Shown piece by piece: positions 32,004 to 40,919 of a stretch of 64,000 bases of DNA. How positions within the stretch are numbered: position 1 is the first letter of the stretch; the number at the start of each line of letters is the position of its first letter. Source of the stretch: Candidatus Soleaferrea massiliensis AP7. GTDB taxonomy: Bacteria; Bacillota; Clostridia; Oscillospirales; Ruminococcaceae. The notes beneath the pieces were generated by a model. That model saw only the letters and a list, made by a program, of their open reading frames with translations, did no database searches and was not told the DNA's origin. The position numbers and the translations under genes were made by a program. The stretch covers positions 1 through 64,000 of the forward strand of contig NZ_CCYH01000025.1 of NCBI RefSeq assembly GCF_000820765.1. Reading direction: 5' to 3'.

Positions 32004-35000
32004 TCAAGCTGACCATTTCTTAAAATTTTCAGCCTGCTCAAGAACCTTATCAAAGATCTCTTCGTCCCATTCTGGTGGATATCCATTTTTATAAAGCAGA
32101 ACAGTCAAATCCATATTAAGTTGGTTTTTAATATCATCGCGGGTAGACCAATCGGCAAACTGTGCCTTATCATCCACAAGCTCCTTAATTTTTTTGGCAA
32201 GAACAAGGCATTTATCATCGGCATAGGGGAAACCGTGGGCATCGCGTACGTTCACAAGAATGTCATAAAACGCTTTCTCCTCATAGGTGATTCCAAGCTT
32301 TTCAAAGGATGTTTTATCTTTTTGTAAATCAGTAAAAATTTTTATTAGTTCATCGGACAGACCATTGACGAAGTCTTCGACAACTTCGCTGGTGAACACT
32401 AGCTTATCACGGCTGTTATAGCTGTCGATGACCTTTCGTAGCCGTGCATCAAATTCAAGTGCCTTAATTTTATTTGTCTTGCCATAGCCGGATATAGCTT
32501 TGCGGAGCAGTTTCAGTAGTGCATTAAATTTGGTAATAGGCATTTTTATTGTGTCGAGCTGCTTCATAAAGTCGTCGCCAAAGAGGTCCACTGATTTGTC
32601 AGTGTTCACGATGCTTTCTATACCAGTGCAGGTGATAGCCTGCGCAACCATCTCCTCAACAACACGGTTCATTATCTCTGCATCGGGAGCATTGCCTTTC
32701 GTTTGCTTATAGATGATAGAACGAATGGCAAGATAAAATTGTGCTTTTGCAGTTTCTGTATCGGTCAACTCACCGGACGGAAAACAAATATCATATGCAG
32801 CTTTCATCTTACGCGATAACCCCATGAAACGTGTTTCGGTTTCCTTGCTAGACTGCACATATTCAGCCGCCATATTAAGGCAAAGTAAGCGTTCAAGCGG
32901 CTCGCCGCTGTAAAATTTCACAGCATTAAAATTAATCATTAGTTCATCAATTAGGGATAAATGGTTGCGGAAGATGGAAAGCGAGATATCAAGTTCGTCA
33001 ACTGGGCTTTCCTGCGGACTGCCATATTTCTTTAAGGCTTCAAGCATATTTTGCTTAATGCCGATATAATCTACTACCAGACCTTTGTCTTTGCCATCAA
33101 AAACCCGGTTAACACGGGAAATCGTCTGTATCAGCGTATGCTTCTGCAAAGGTTTATCAATGTACATAACTGCTAGTGATGGTACATCAAAGCCTGTAAT
33201 CCACATATCAACGACGATGGCAACTTTAAAATTAGAACGAATATTTTTAAACTGCTTGTCGAGTTTTTTTCGATATTCCTTAGTCCCACAGAGATCGTGT
33301 AGTGCCTTTTCATCGTCGGCACCCTGCGTGGCGACGAGGTTGATTTTGGGTAACGAGATGAGTTTGTCAAGCTGCTCATTAGTAAGCGTGTCTTCGTTCT
33401 CCGCCTTGTGCGGAATTCCCCAATCGGAGCGGATAGTGAGTATCTCTTGAAGTAGTCGATAAGCAAGCTGTCTGTCCGCGCAAACAATCATTGCTTTCTG
33501 GACAATTTCCGGCTTTTGGGCACAGAGCGCTTCATAGTGTTCTACTACATCCACTGCCAGGCGCTTGAGTCGGTCTGGATGTCCGAGAATACGACGCATT
33601 TCACTCATGGCGCGTTTGCTTTCTTCTACCTGTTCCGGGTTTGCGCCTTCTTCGGTACATTTATCGTAGTATTTCTGTATTTCCCTTGCCTGCTCGTCGG
33701 AGAGAATTACGCGAGCCAAACGTGGTTCATAGGCGATGCGGACAGTAATACCATCATCGCTGGATTCCTTCATCGTATAACTGTCGACAACATCGCCAAA
33801 AACAGCTATCGTTTCATCAATCGGCGTTCCCGTAAAACCGCAGTAGGTGGCGTTGGGGAAACTGTCACGCAGATATTTTGCAAAACCATATGAGGTGAAA
33901 ACACCTTTTTCTGTTTTCTTCAACTTTGCGCCAGTGCTGGTTTGTGTTCTGTGCGCTTCGTCCGAAATGCAGATGATATTACTTCGATTAGAGAGCAAAC
34001 CCGTTTTTTCGCAGAACTTTTGAATAGTGGTAATGTACACACCGCCGCTTGGCTTATTGGCAAGCGTAATACCAAGGTCTTGACGAGTTTCAATACTACG
34101 CACATCAGCTTCGTGCAAATAGCGTTTTGCTGTGACAAAAAGCTCTGCTGTCTGCGTGTCTAAATCCTCACGGTCGGTAATTATGATAATAGTGGGATTG
34201 TTAAATGCTTCGCTGTCACGCAGAACAAGTAAGCGCGACAGGAAAAGCATTGTATAAGTCTTACCACATCCAGTAGCGCCAAAGTATGTACCACCCTTAC
34301 CGTCACCAGTAGGCCGCAAATGCTGTTTGATGTTGGCGAGCATTTTTTCAGCAGCAAAAAACTGTGGATACCGAGTTACAATCGCTTCGCTCTTTTTACT
34401 GTCGTCCGGGTAAAATACGAAATCGCGCAGAAGCGCAATAACACGGTCTGTCGCAAAAGCGCCTTCAATCATTGTAAGCAAGGAACTGATACCGTTGGAT
34501 ACCTTATCGGTATCATTCGCTTTATTCCATGCGTAGTAGTATTCGTATGGGGTAAAAATGCTCCCCATCTTGGTGTTAGCGCCATCGCTGACAACTGAGA
34601 GAAAACAATATTTCATCAGCTTCGGGATGTCACGACAGTACCGAACGGTAATCTGCTTCCATGCATCGTGAATAGTCTTGTCCTCTTCAATGGCCGTCTT
34701 GAATTCACAGATCGCAACGGGAATACCATTGATAAATAGTAGGACATCGGGGCGGCGCAGCCGCTCGCCCTGCACGGAATACTGATTGATCACCTTGAAA
34801 GTATTGTTTTGAGGCGTCTGATAATCGATGTAAGAAATGTGCAGTGCCAATTTACCCGGCTCATCACGCGTCAGATCAAAACCTTCATTCATAAGCCAAA
34901 AAGTCTCACGGTTGCCATTATAAAGCGGCGTTGCAGGAATGAGCTTCAGCCGATTGACGATTTTTTGTATTTCATTTTCAGTCAAATCTTCAGCGGCATA

Positions 35001-35168
35001 CCGCGAAGTAATAAAAGAACGCAAATCGTCTTCCAAAATAATTTCATCAAACTGACGGTGAATGCTGTCGCCGTGGACATAGGTATAACCCTGCGCCTCG
35101 AAAAGCGCGATGATGGCACTCTCAAGCTCCGCCTCTGTAAACTTTTCCTTTTCAAAAATATAGTCCAC
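32004..35168 (-). CDS. hsdR: Type I restriction enzyme R subunit
   Basis: A 1054-residue motor and endonuclease subunit. The N-terminal nuclease region has the PD-ExK-type core PDVLLFINGIPVAICEFKTA. The helicase part shows Walker A YFGATGCGKTYTML, DEAH box ICISDEAHRTQ and motif III region YCGFTGTPI, followed by WITGFDVPSLAVMYIDKPL and ISRVNRVFDGKDKG. The C-terminal helical region binds the methylase core. It is complete. It follows hsdS with a 14-base gap, forming the operon hsdM-hsdS-hsdR. Predicted to translocate and cut unmodified DNA. Confidence 0.95.
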   Translation of the reverse strand: MDYIFEKEKFTEAELESAIIALFEAQGYTYVHGDSIHRQFDEIILEDDLRSFITSRYAAEDLTENEIQKIVNRLKLIPATPLYNGNRETFWLMNEGFDLTRDEPGKLALHISYIDYQTPQNNTFKVINQYSVQGERLRRPDVLLFINGIPVAICEFKTAIEEDKTIHDAWKQITVRYCRDIPKLMKYCFLSVVSDGANTKMGSIFTPYEYYYAWNKANDTDKVSNGISSLLTMIEGAFATDRVIALLRDFVFYPDDSKKSEAIVTRYPQFFAAEKMLANIKQHLRPTGDGKGGTYFGATGCGKTYTMLFLSRLLVLRDSEAFNNPTIIIITDREDLDTQTAELFVTAKRYLHEADVRSIETRQDLGITLANKPSGGVYITTIQKFCEKTGLLSNRSNIICISDEAHRTQTSTGAKLKKTEKGVFTSYGFAKYLRDSFPNATYCGFTGTPIDETIAVFGDVVDSYTMKESSDDGITVRIAYEPRLARVILSDEQAREIQKYYDKCTEEGANPEQVEESKRAMSEMRRILGHPDRLKRLAVDVVEHYEALCAQKPEIVQKAMIVCADRQLAYRLLQEILTIRSDWGIPHKAENEDTLTNEQLDKLISLPKINLVATQGADDEKALHDLCGTKEYRKKLDKQFKNIRSNFKVAIVVDMWITGFDVPSLAVMYIDKPLQKHTLIQTISRVNRVFDGKDKGLVVDYIGIKQNMLEALKKYGSPQESPVDELDISLSIFRNHLSLIDELMINFNAVKFYSGEPLERLLCLNMAAEYVQSSKETETRFMGLSRKMKAAYDICFPSGELTDTETAKAQFYLAIRSIIYKQTKGNAPDAEIMNRVVEEMVAQAITCTGIESIVNTDKSVDLFGDDFMKQLDTIKMPITKFNALLKLLRKAISGYGKTNKIKALEFDARLRKVIDSYNSRDKLVFTSEVVEDFVNGLSDELIKIFTDLQKDKTSFEKLGITYEEKAFYDILVNVRDAHGFPYADDKCLVLAKKIKELVDDKAQFADWSTRDDIKNQLNMDLTVLLYKNGYPPEWDEEIFDKVLEQAENFKKWSA

Positions 35169-35182
35169 GCGATTTCCTCCTC

Positions 35183-36319
35183 TCAGGCATTGGCTGCTTC
35201 TTCAATGGAACCCTTGATCAAAATGGGGCATATATCTTTTATCTGAGCTTTCAATTGTTCATTAATTTCACGACGCAACTGATAAACAGTATATATGTTA
35301 ACAAGATACTGTTGGATTTTAATGTCGGGAATTGGGATTTTCACATCGCAGATTTCTGACCAGTCGAATGTTTCGCGAGCGCTGCCCCATGAATTAAAGC
35401 GTGCATAACGGTCAAACTCTGCACGGCTAAAAAAGATATTTAAATAACCTGGAAGTAGTTTCCCATTATTTTTTAGACCAAACACAACGTATGATGATGA
35501 GCATAAATAGGGGTCGTCGCCACCATTATGTGCGAGCGATATTTTTTCTCCGTTTCTTGATGTTACTGGCACATATGCAAATTTATCTGGTAGAACAATA
35601 TAATAGTTTTTGAGCGAAACGCCTGCCATATTGGCCTTTGTTGATATAAAACGCTTTTCGATAGAAATACCGCGCACAGCGTCTATACCATACTTCAATT
35701 CTGTATTCTTCTCGCTGGATAGTTCAAGATATTGACCTATTGCCTCATGCGGTAGATCGCACATTAGCCTTTCTATATATACATCGCACGTCAACCTTAG
35801 ATCCTCTAGCCCACTTTCGTATGCGCGTTGGTTAGCTAGCATGGCATTATACACATTCACATACTTTTGCTGTACTGGCAATGGTGGAATTTCTATTGGC
35901 ACATCACACATCTCTTCCCAGTTGAAAAATTCCGTTGCACTGCCCCAGGAGTCCCAACGGGCGTAGCGATCAAACTCGGGACGTCGAAAGAAAATATTTA
36001 GATAATCAGGCAAAAGTATTGATTCGTCTGAAACGTGAAAAACAATATAGTCCTCTGTAACGATAAATGTTTTACCAATATTATTATAGCCAAGTCCAAT
36101 TTTCTCCCCCATACGTGTGGTGCGCCGATTGAAAACAAATTCGCGCTCTTGAACAATTTGAAATCGAACAAAGGAACGGTTGGAAATATTTGCCTTAGTG
36201 GGTTGAATTTCTTTTGTGTTTGACACACCGCGCACATCATCAATACCATATTTTAAATCGCTGTTACGGCAATCAATACGTTCAATAAATTCTCCCAGCT
36301 TATGCTTAGTCAATGCCAT
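35183..36319 (-). CDS. hsdS: Type I restriction specificity subunit S
   Basis: A 378-residue DNA-recognition subunit made of two similar halves. Each half has a target recognition domain with (V/A)RG(V/I)S....TKAN, then GEKI.L..N, a WGSA.E.F.W.E(M/I)CDV element, and a conserved helix (IPPLPVQQKYVNVYNAML; IPDIKIQQYLVNIYTVYQ). Each domain reads one half of a bipartite target; the two halves differ, so an asymmetric target is expected. ATG 36319 overlaps the hsdM end by 14 bases. Internal repeats make it prone to domain exchange; no second hsdS fragment was seen. Confidence 0.93.
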   Translation of the reverse strand: MALTKHKLGEFIERIDCRNSDLKYGIDDVRGVSNTKEIQPTKANISNRSFVRFQIVQEREFVFNRRTTRMGEKIGLGYNNIGKTFIVTEDYIVFHVSDESILLPDYLNIFFRRPEFDRYARWDSWGSATEFFNWEEMCDVPIEIPPLPVQQKYVNVYNAMLANQRAYESGLEDLRLTCDVYIERLMCDLPHEAIGQYLELSSEKNTELKYGIDAVRGISIEKRFISTKANMAGVSLKNYYIVLPDKFAYVPVTSRNGEKISLAHNGGDDPYLCSSSYVVFGLKNNGKLLPGYLNIFFSRAEFDRYARFNSWGSARETFDWSEICDVKIPIPDIKIQQYLVNIYTVYQLRREINEQLKAQIKDICPILIKGSIEEAANA

Positions 36320-37886
36320 AGCCAATCCCCCTGAATGCGTCTTCCAGCATAGATTGTGAGAGTTTTTCAGATTCCATCAACAGGCGCATTTCGTCTTGTA
36401 TGCGAGCCATTTCCTTGGCATAGTCAATATCCAAATCATGGTCGATAAACTCAATGTATTTGCTGGGGGCGAGGGAGTAGCCCTTCGCTTTAATTTCCTC
36501 AATTGTTGCCGATTTGCAAAGTTCTGGAACATCATGGTAAGTGCCATCGACACTCTGCCAGTCGTTGTATAGTTTCTTTACGGCGGCAATCTGGTCGTCG
36601 GTAAACATGACATACTTCTTTTCGTAAATCGTTTCGTTCCAACGGCGCAGGTCGATAAATAGTACCTCGTCGCGGCGGTCGCGGAGCTGGCGGCCATTGA
36701 GCGTTCTTGCTCCCTTGTTGTTATTCATAATCCAGAGGGTAACAGAAATATCTGTCGAATAAAACATTTCACGCGGCAGAACGATGATAGCTTCTATTTT
36801 GCGATTTTCTATGAGTTTTTGACGGATCTCTCCTTCAATGCCGGTTGCATTCAAAGCTCCGTTGGCAAGGAGAAAACCGGCGATGCCGTTCATCACATCA
36901 AGCTTGGAGAGCATATGAAGAATCCAAGCATAGTTGGCGTTTGACACCGGTGGAGTTGCATATCCTTCCCACCGTGGGTCTCCGGTTAAAGTATCCTGCG
37001 TAACGCCCTGCGAATTCAACTTTAGATTGAACGGAGGATTCGCCATAATGAAATCGACCTTCGTATCTTTGTGCTGGTCTTCAGTAAAGGACGAGCCATT
37101 TTTTTCACCGAGGTTGTGAGCAATGCCGCGAATGGCAAGGTTCATTTTCGCAAGACGCCATGTGGTCGGATCAGATTCCTGTCCTATGACCGAAACCTTC
37201 ATTCTATTTCCGTGATGGCGTTCCACAAATTTAATGCTTTGTACGAACATACCACCAGAACCGCAGCAGGGATCGTATACCACGCCTGAATACGGCTCAA
37301 TCAACTCTGTAATCAATTCAACGATACTTGCTGGGGTGTAGAATTCTCCCTTCTCCGTTCCTGTTCCAGAGTCGATAGCGAATACCTGTAGAAAATATTC
37401 ATATACGCGACCGATGAGGTCTTTTTCTTGGAATCTGTTCTCATCAATTTTATTTATCTCATCAATCAGCCCCTTCATTTGCTCTTTACGAACGCCTAAA
37501 GTGGCATAAAAATTCTGTGGAAGAGCACCTTTTAATGGAGGATTTTTATCTTCAAGGTCAGCCATTGCTTTATCAATGATGACTGCGATGTCGTCTGCAC
37601 TGGCGTGTTGAACAATATATGACCACCTTGCTGTTTCATTTATATAAAAGACGTTGGCACTGCGGTAGAAGGAGGACTTCTCAAGAAACGCTGGAATATC
37701 ACCAAATTCTGCTTTGATTTCCTCACGCCGTTTTTGAAATTTGTCGCCTGCAAATTTCAAAAAAACCAGGCCCATAACTGTATCACGATTTTTCTCGTTA
37801 CCACCAACTGTACCGCGCAGGGCATTACGACAGTTCCACATTATTTGTTCAAGAGATACCTCTTTTGCTTTTGCTCTTTTTGCCAT
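36306..37886 (-). CDS. hsdM: Type I restriction N6-adenine methylase subunit M
   Basis: A 526-residue adenine methyltransferase using S-adenosylmethionine. The N-terminal HsdM_N domain (about 1-150) has LEQIMWNCRNALRGTVGGNEK. The SAM-binding motif I is DPCCGSGGMF and catalytic motif IV is NPPF (IMANPPFNLKLN). ATG 37886 follows AAGGGAG; the longer frame to 37955 lacks a site. The upstream TATAAT at 37936-37941 (minus strand) probably is its -10 box. First gene of the restriction-modification operon, protecting the host from HsdR. Confidence 0.95.
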   Translation of the reverse strand: MAKRAKAKEVSLEQIMWNCRNALRGTVGGNEKNRDTVMGLVFLKFAGDKFQKRREEIKAEFGDIPAFLEKSSFYRSANVFYINETARWSYIVQHASADDIAVIIDKAMADLEDKNPPLKGALPQNFYATLGVRKEQMKGLIDEINKIDENRFQEKDLIGRVYEYFLQVFAIDSGTGTEKGEFYTPASIVELITELIEPYSGVVYDPCCGSGGMFVQSIKFVERHHGNRMKVSVIGQESDPTTWRLAKMNLAIRGIAHNLGEKNGSSFTEDQHKDTKVDFIMANPPFNLKLNSQGVTQDTLTGDPRWEGYATPPVSNANYAWILHMLSKLDVMNGIAGFLLANGALNATGIEGEIRQKLIENRKIEAIIVLPREMFYSTDISVTLWIMNNNKGARTLNGRQLRDRRDEVLFIDLRRWNETIYEKKYVMFTDDQIAAVKKLYNDWQSVDGTYHDVPELCKSATIEEIKAKGYSLAPSKYIEFIDHDLDIDYAKEMARIQDEMRLLMESEKLSQSMLEDAFRGIGYGID

Positions 37887-38057
37887 GCTGTTCTCCCTTT
37901 TCGCAGGATATATCCTGAGATTATAAATATATATAATTATACCATGAAAAATCATTTGTGGCGAGTCTTTTAAACAAAATAGTTGGCGGTTCGAGATAAA
38001 AATCGCTGGCTAAGTCAATTTCCATCGACTGATTCGCTTAGAAACTCACAGCAAATT

Positions 38058-38357
38058 TCAATGGAATCCTGTACTTTGACAGGTAACAATCCGCTTGAGC
38101 AGCTTTAAAATTTTAGACCTGTTGATATCGCGTTCTTGTGCTAAGTTTGCAATGCTTTTCAATTGTGTAACAGAGATACCAGTATGCTCTGATATCGACT
38201 ATCGCTGCAAAATTGCTTCGAAAATTTTCTTATTAAGTAGTAAAATCTTCTGAGCATATGCTGCCTTCAAATACCAGCTGTCATCTGTACTGTTAATATC
38301 ACGAATTTCTGAAATCCATAAAGACGATTTATATTCCTGCAACTTCTGTAGCTTCAT
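38058..38357 (-). pseudogene. Small gene with an in-frame stop
   Basis: ATG 38357 starts MKLQKLQEYKSSLWISEIRD and continues as LKAAYAQKILLLNKKIFEAI up to a TAG at 38199-38201. The same frame then goes on (SISEHTGISVTQLKSIANLA, QERDINRSKILKLLKRIVTC) to 38058. The second part looks like a helix-turn-helix. It would be a 99-residue protein without the stop. It lies upstream of hsdM on the same strand; family unknown. Confidence 0.5.
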
Positions 38358-38363
38358 TTAATA

Positions 38364-38524
38364 TTAGCCAGTTTCTCTTGTAAACAAATGTATAATTTCT
38401 TTATCTGTTATCCTCTCTATTTCTTTAGACAATGCCTTTACTTTTTCAATGTGTTGCCTGATTTCATTGGGTCACCAAATACGATATGTCTAGGTGTATT
38501 TACCCTATCGTATTCTTTCCACAT
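38364..38524 (-). pseudogene. Frameshifted small gene
   Basis: ATG 38524 starts MWKEYDRVNTPRHIVFGDP; after a one-base shift near 38466 the sense continues as EIRQHIEKVKALSKEIERIT and DKEIIHLFTRETG to the stop at 38364. It ends seven bases before the next small gene and is probably from the same decayed operon. Function unknown. Nothing is recognised in 38525-38862 except a small hairpin near 38752-38787. Confidence 0.5.
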
Positions 38525-38862
38525 AGAAACCTCCTTAATGTATACATAATCTTTAGCGATTTGTTCTAGAGATGCGAACGATTAGACTTGCAAAATAGCT
38601 ACACCCCCATTCGAATTCTAATTTATCTAACAAATTTTTGATTTCTGATTTGAGGGTACACTACGATTCGACCGTAGAGGTGCTACGCCCCAAATGAAAT
38701 TTCATTATCATATAATTGATATTTCAGATTAGAACATCTATAATAAAAACATCAGCCACTCATCCTGTCAAAATGCGGCGGCTGATGTAGAATATACATG
38801 TATAAACGGTGGAATAATTGGTTTTCTTGTCGCTGGTTTAAGCCGAAAACCGAATCATTTGT

Positions 38863-38919
38863 GAGAGCGTACGGTTCGCATCCGTAAGGTCGAGAGTTCG
38901 ATCCTCTTCGTCTCCACCA
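38863..38919 (+). repeat. Right attachment site (displaced tRNA-Ala 3' end)
   Basis: Perfect 57-base copy of 27037-27093. It is the original 3' end of the tRNA gene, now without its 5' half, and is not a functional tRNA. Confidence 0.95.
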
Positions 38920-38928
38920 CAGCAAATA

Positions 38929-38970
38929 AATCCGAACCTTGTGCCAATTGGCGACGGGTTCGGATTATTA
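38929..38970 (+). terminator. Original tRNA-Ala terminator
   Basis: AATCCGAACC (38929-38938) pairs with GGTTCGGATT (38957-38966). It lies nine bases after the displaced tRNA end, as a tRNA terminator should. Confidence 0.75.
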
Positions 38971-39000
38971 TGTCTATATAGAAGAAATCAAGAACTGATA

Positions 39001-39046
39001 AAAAGAGACAGGTGGACTATCATTATAGATTCCTCCTGTCTCTTTT
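39001..39046. terminator. Terminator facing the efflux operon
   Basis: AAAAGAGACAGG (39001-39012) pairs perfectly with 39035-39046. With A and T runs on both ends it can stop the minus-strand efflux operon, whose last stop is at 39071. Confidence 0.82.
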
Positions 39047-39070
39047 ACATTTATATATTCATGCGCCGAT

Positions 39071-40231
39071 TTACGAAGTATGCAACGCATCAATCGGCTG
39101 GAGGCGTGACGCCTTTGCAGCTGGATAACTGCCGAATAATACACCAATCACCGCACAAAAAGCGATAGCCGCCATACCGATGCTCCAATTGATTGCTGCG
39201 CTGCTTCCGGCAACGGTGTTATATATACTGACAACAGCAGCAGATAAAACTAATCCTATCAATCCGCCAAGAACAGAAAGGATGCACGACTCGCAGAGAA
39301 ATTGCAGCATAATATGCTGTCTTTTTGCTCCCACAGCTTTACGGACACCGATTTCTCTCGTTCTCTCGGTTACGGATACAAGCATAATATTCATAATCCC
39401 GATACCGCCTACCAATAGAGAAATTGCTGCAATTCCTGCCAGCAAAAGGGACATCGTGTTTGTGACATCGTCCATCGTGTCAAGAACATCTGACTGATTG
39501 TTTACTGAAAAACTGTCCTCATCCCGGGTTGTTTGTAATAGAAAAGATTTTACCATATTGATTGCCGTGTTTACCGAAACGGAGCCTGAGGCTTTTATGT
39601 AAAAGGTAGATACTGATCTTTGACCTGTAATGCGCTCGGCTGTCGTGTATGGAATCAAAATTTTGCTGTCATCCGAGCCTACAAGACTGCTGCCTTGTTC
39701 TTCAAGCACACCAACGACTTTATAATTCCTTTCTCCGATGGTGATGGTACCACCCACGGCATCCCAAGTGCCAAACAAATCGGTTGCAGTTTCCGTACCA
39801 ATGACAGCGACATTCGTTGTCCATTCAATATCAGAGTTGACAATCAGACGACCGCTTTGAACGGACACGTTCTGTACATCGAAATAGTCATTCGTAACTC
39901 CCACAATGGAATAAGAGCCGGTCTCGCTGTTATGCTTTACAGTTTGATTTGTTGTAATCACCGATGCTGTTTTATCAATTGCCCCATAACTGTTCAGTGT
40001 CTCAATACTGTCACGGCTGACGGATACATCTTCTCCCGTAATCGAAGCAGTGATTTGATCCGAGCCCATGCTGGCGATGCTGTCTGTGATACCGCTGGTT
40101 GCATTTTGTGTAATAGAAACAAGAATGACAACGGCCATAACGCCGATAATGATACCGAGCATGGTAAGAAAGGAGCGCATTTTATTGTTGTAGATTGCTC
40201 TGAGGGATAGCTTGATAATTTTCAGCGTCAT
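39071..40231 (-). CDS. MacB-like ABC transporter permease
   Basis: A 386-residue permease of the MacB/FtsX type: one N-terminal helix (MLGIIIGVMAVVILVSI), an extracytoplasmic MacB_PCD domain (about 50-250), and three C-terminal helices with the conserved VTERTREIGVRKAVGAKRQHI cytoplasmic loop. Family members export peptides, antibiotics or lipids together with a separate ATPase and an adaptor. Its start overlaps the ATPase stop (ATGA). The substrate is unknown; the neighbouring two-component system suggests inducible export of a toxic or antimicrobial compound. Confidence 0.93.
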   Translation of the reverse strand: MTLKIIKLSLRAIYNNKMRSFLTMLGIIIGVMAVVILVSITQNATSGITDSIASMGSDQITASITGEDVSVSRDSIETLNSYGAIDKTASVITTNQTVKHNSETGSYSIVGVTNDYFDVQNVSVQSGRLIVNSDIEWTTNVAVIGTETATDLFGTWDAVGGTITIGERNYKVVGVLEEQGSSLVGSDDSKILIPYTTAERITGQRSVSTFYIKASGSVSVNTAINMVKSFLLQTTRDEDSFSVNNQSDVLDTMDDVTNTMSLLLAGIAAISLLVGGIGIMNIMLVSVTERTREIGVRKAVGAKRQHIMLQFLCESCILSVLGGLIGLVLSAAVVSIYNTVAGSSAAINWSIGMAAIAFCAVIGVLFGSYPAAKASRLQPIDALHTS

Positions 40232-40905
40232 TTTCTTGCCTTCCTTTCTGTTAGTATGCCGTCATAAACATACACCTTGCGCTGTGCGTGCTCGGCAACA
40301 CTGTTATCATGAGTAATCAAAACAATGGTATTTCCCGCTTTGTGCAAATCCTTAATAATCCCCATAATTTCAGCGCCGGAAGAGGAGTCAAGATTACCAG
40401 TAGGCTCGTCCGCCAGAATAATAGATGGTTCTGCTGCCAGCACACGGGCGATGGCAACCCTCTGCTGCTGACCGCCCGAAAGCTGTGTTGGCTTATGCTT
40501 CATGCGGTCGGCAAGCCCTACTTGCGCGAGTGTCCTTTCCACTCTCTCCCTTCGCTCAGACGGAGAGAGCTTGTGATACAAAAGCGGCATTTCCACATTT
40601 TCGTATGCAGTAAGCTCAGGCAAAAGGTTGAACTGCTGAAAAATAAATCCGATTTTTTTGCCTCTGATTTCGGAAAGCTTGTTTTCCGTACAACTGTCCA
40701 CGTACTCGCCGTCAAGGATGTAATCGCCGGAATCTGGAATATCAAGGCAGCCGATAATGTTCATCAGCGTTGATTTTCCACTGCCGGATGGTCCGAGAAT
40801 GGATACAAATTCTTTCGGCTTCACATGGAGATTGATGTCGTGAAGGACATCGACCTGTTCGTCGCCCAGCGAATAGGATTTATAAATGTGTTTTAGCTTT
40901 ATCAT
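40228..40905 (-). CDS. ABC transporter ATP-binding protein (MacB/LolD type)
   Basis: A 225-residue ATPase with Walker A GPSGSGKSTLMN, Q-loop IFQQFNLLPELTAYENVEMPL, signature LSGGQQQRVAIAR, Walker B IILADEPTGNLD and H-loop VLITHD. The sequence is of the class that powers MacB-like permeases. It begins 14 bases after the adaptor gene and overlaps the permease gene by 4, so the three are one operon in the order adaptor-ATPase-permease. Confidence 0.95.
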   Translation of the reverse strand: MIKLKHIYKSYSLGDEQVDVLHDINLHVKPKEFVSILGPSGSGKSTLMNIIGCLDIPDSGDYILDGEYVDSCTENKLSEIRGKKIGFIFQQFNLLPELTAYENVEMPLLYHKLSPSERRERVERTLAQVGLADRMKHKPTQLSGGQQQRVAIARVLAAEPSIILADEPTGNLDSSSGAEIMGIIKDLHKAGNTIVLITHDNSVAEHAQRKVYVYDGILTERKARK

Positions 40906-40919
40906 AATCGATCCCTCCG

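Larger units (their letters stand above)
27037..38919. mobile_element. Integrative element inserted in tRNA-Ala
   Basis: An 11.9-kb AT-richer segment is flanked by 57-bp perfect direct repeats from the tRNA-Ala 3' part (27037-27093 and 38863-38919). A large serine recombinase gene lies next to the left site. Cargo: a Fic protein, a complete type I restriction-modification system and several decayed small genes. No conjugation or replication genes were seen, so it is a small integrative or mobilisable island or a reduced remnant. The original tRNA terminator remains beyond the right site at 38929-38970, as expected for insertion between tRNA body and terminator. Confidence 0.9.

Noticed and set aside
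38863..38919. Second tRNA-Ala gene
   Set aside because: Only the 3' 57 bases are present; acceptor 5' strand and D-arm are missing, so it is an attachment-site remnant.
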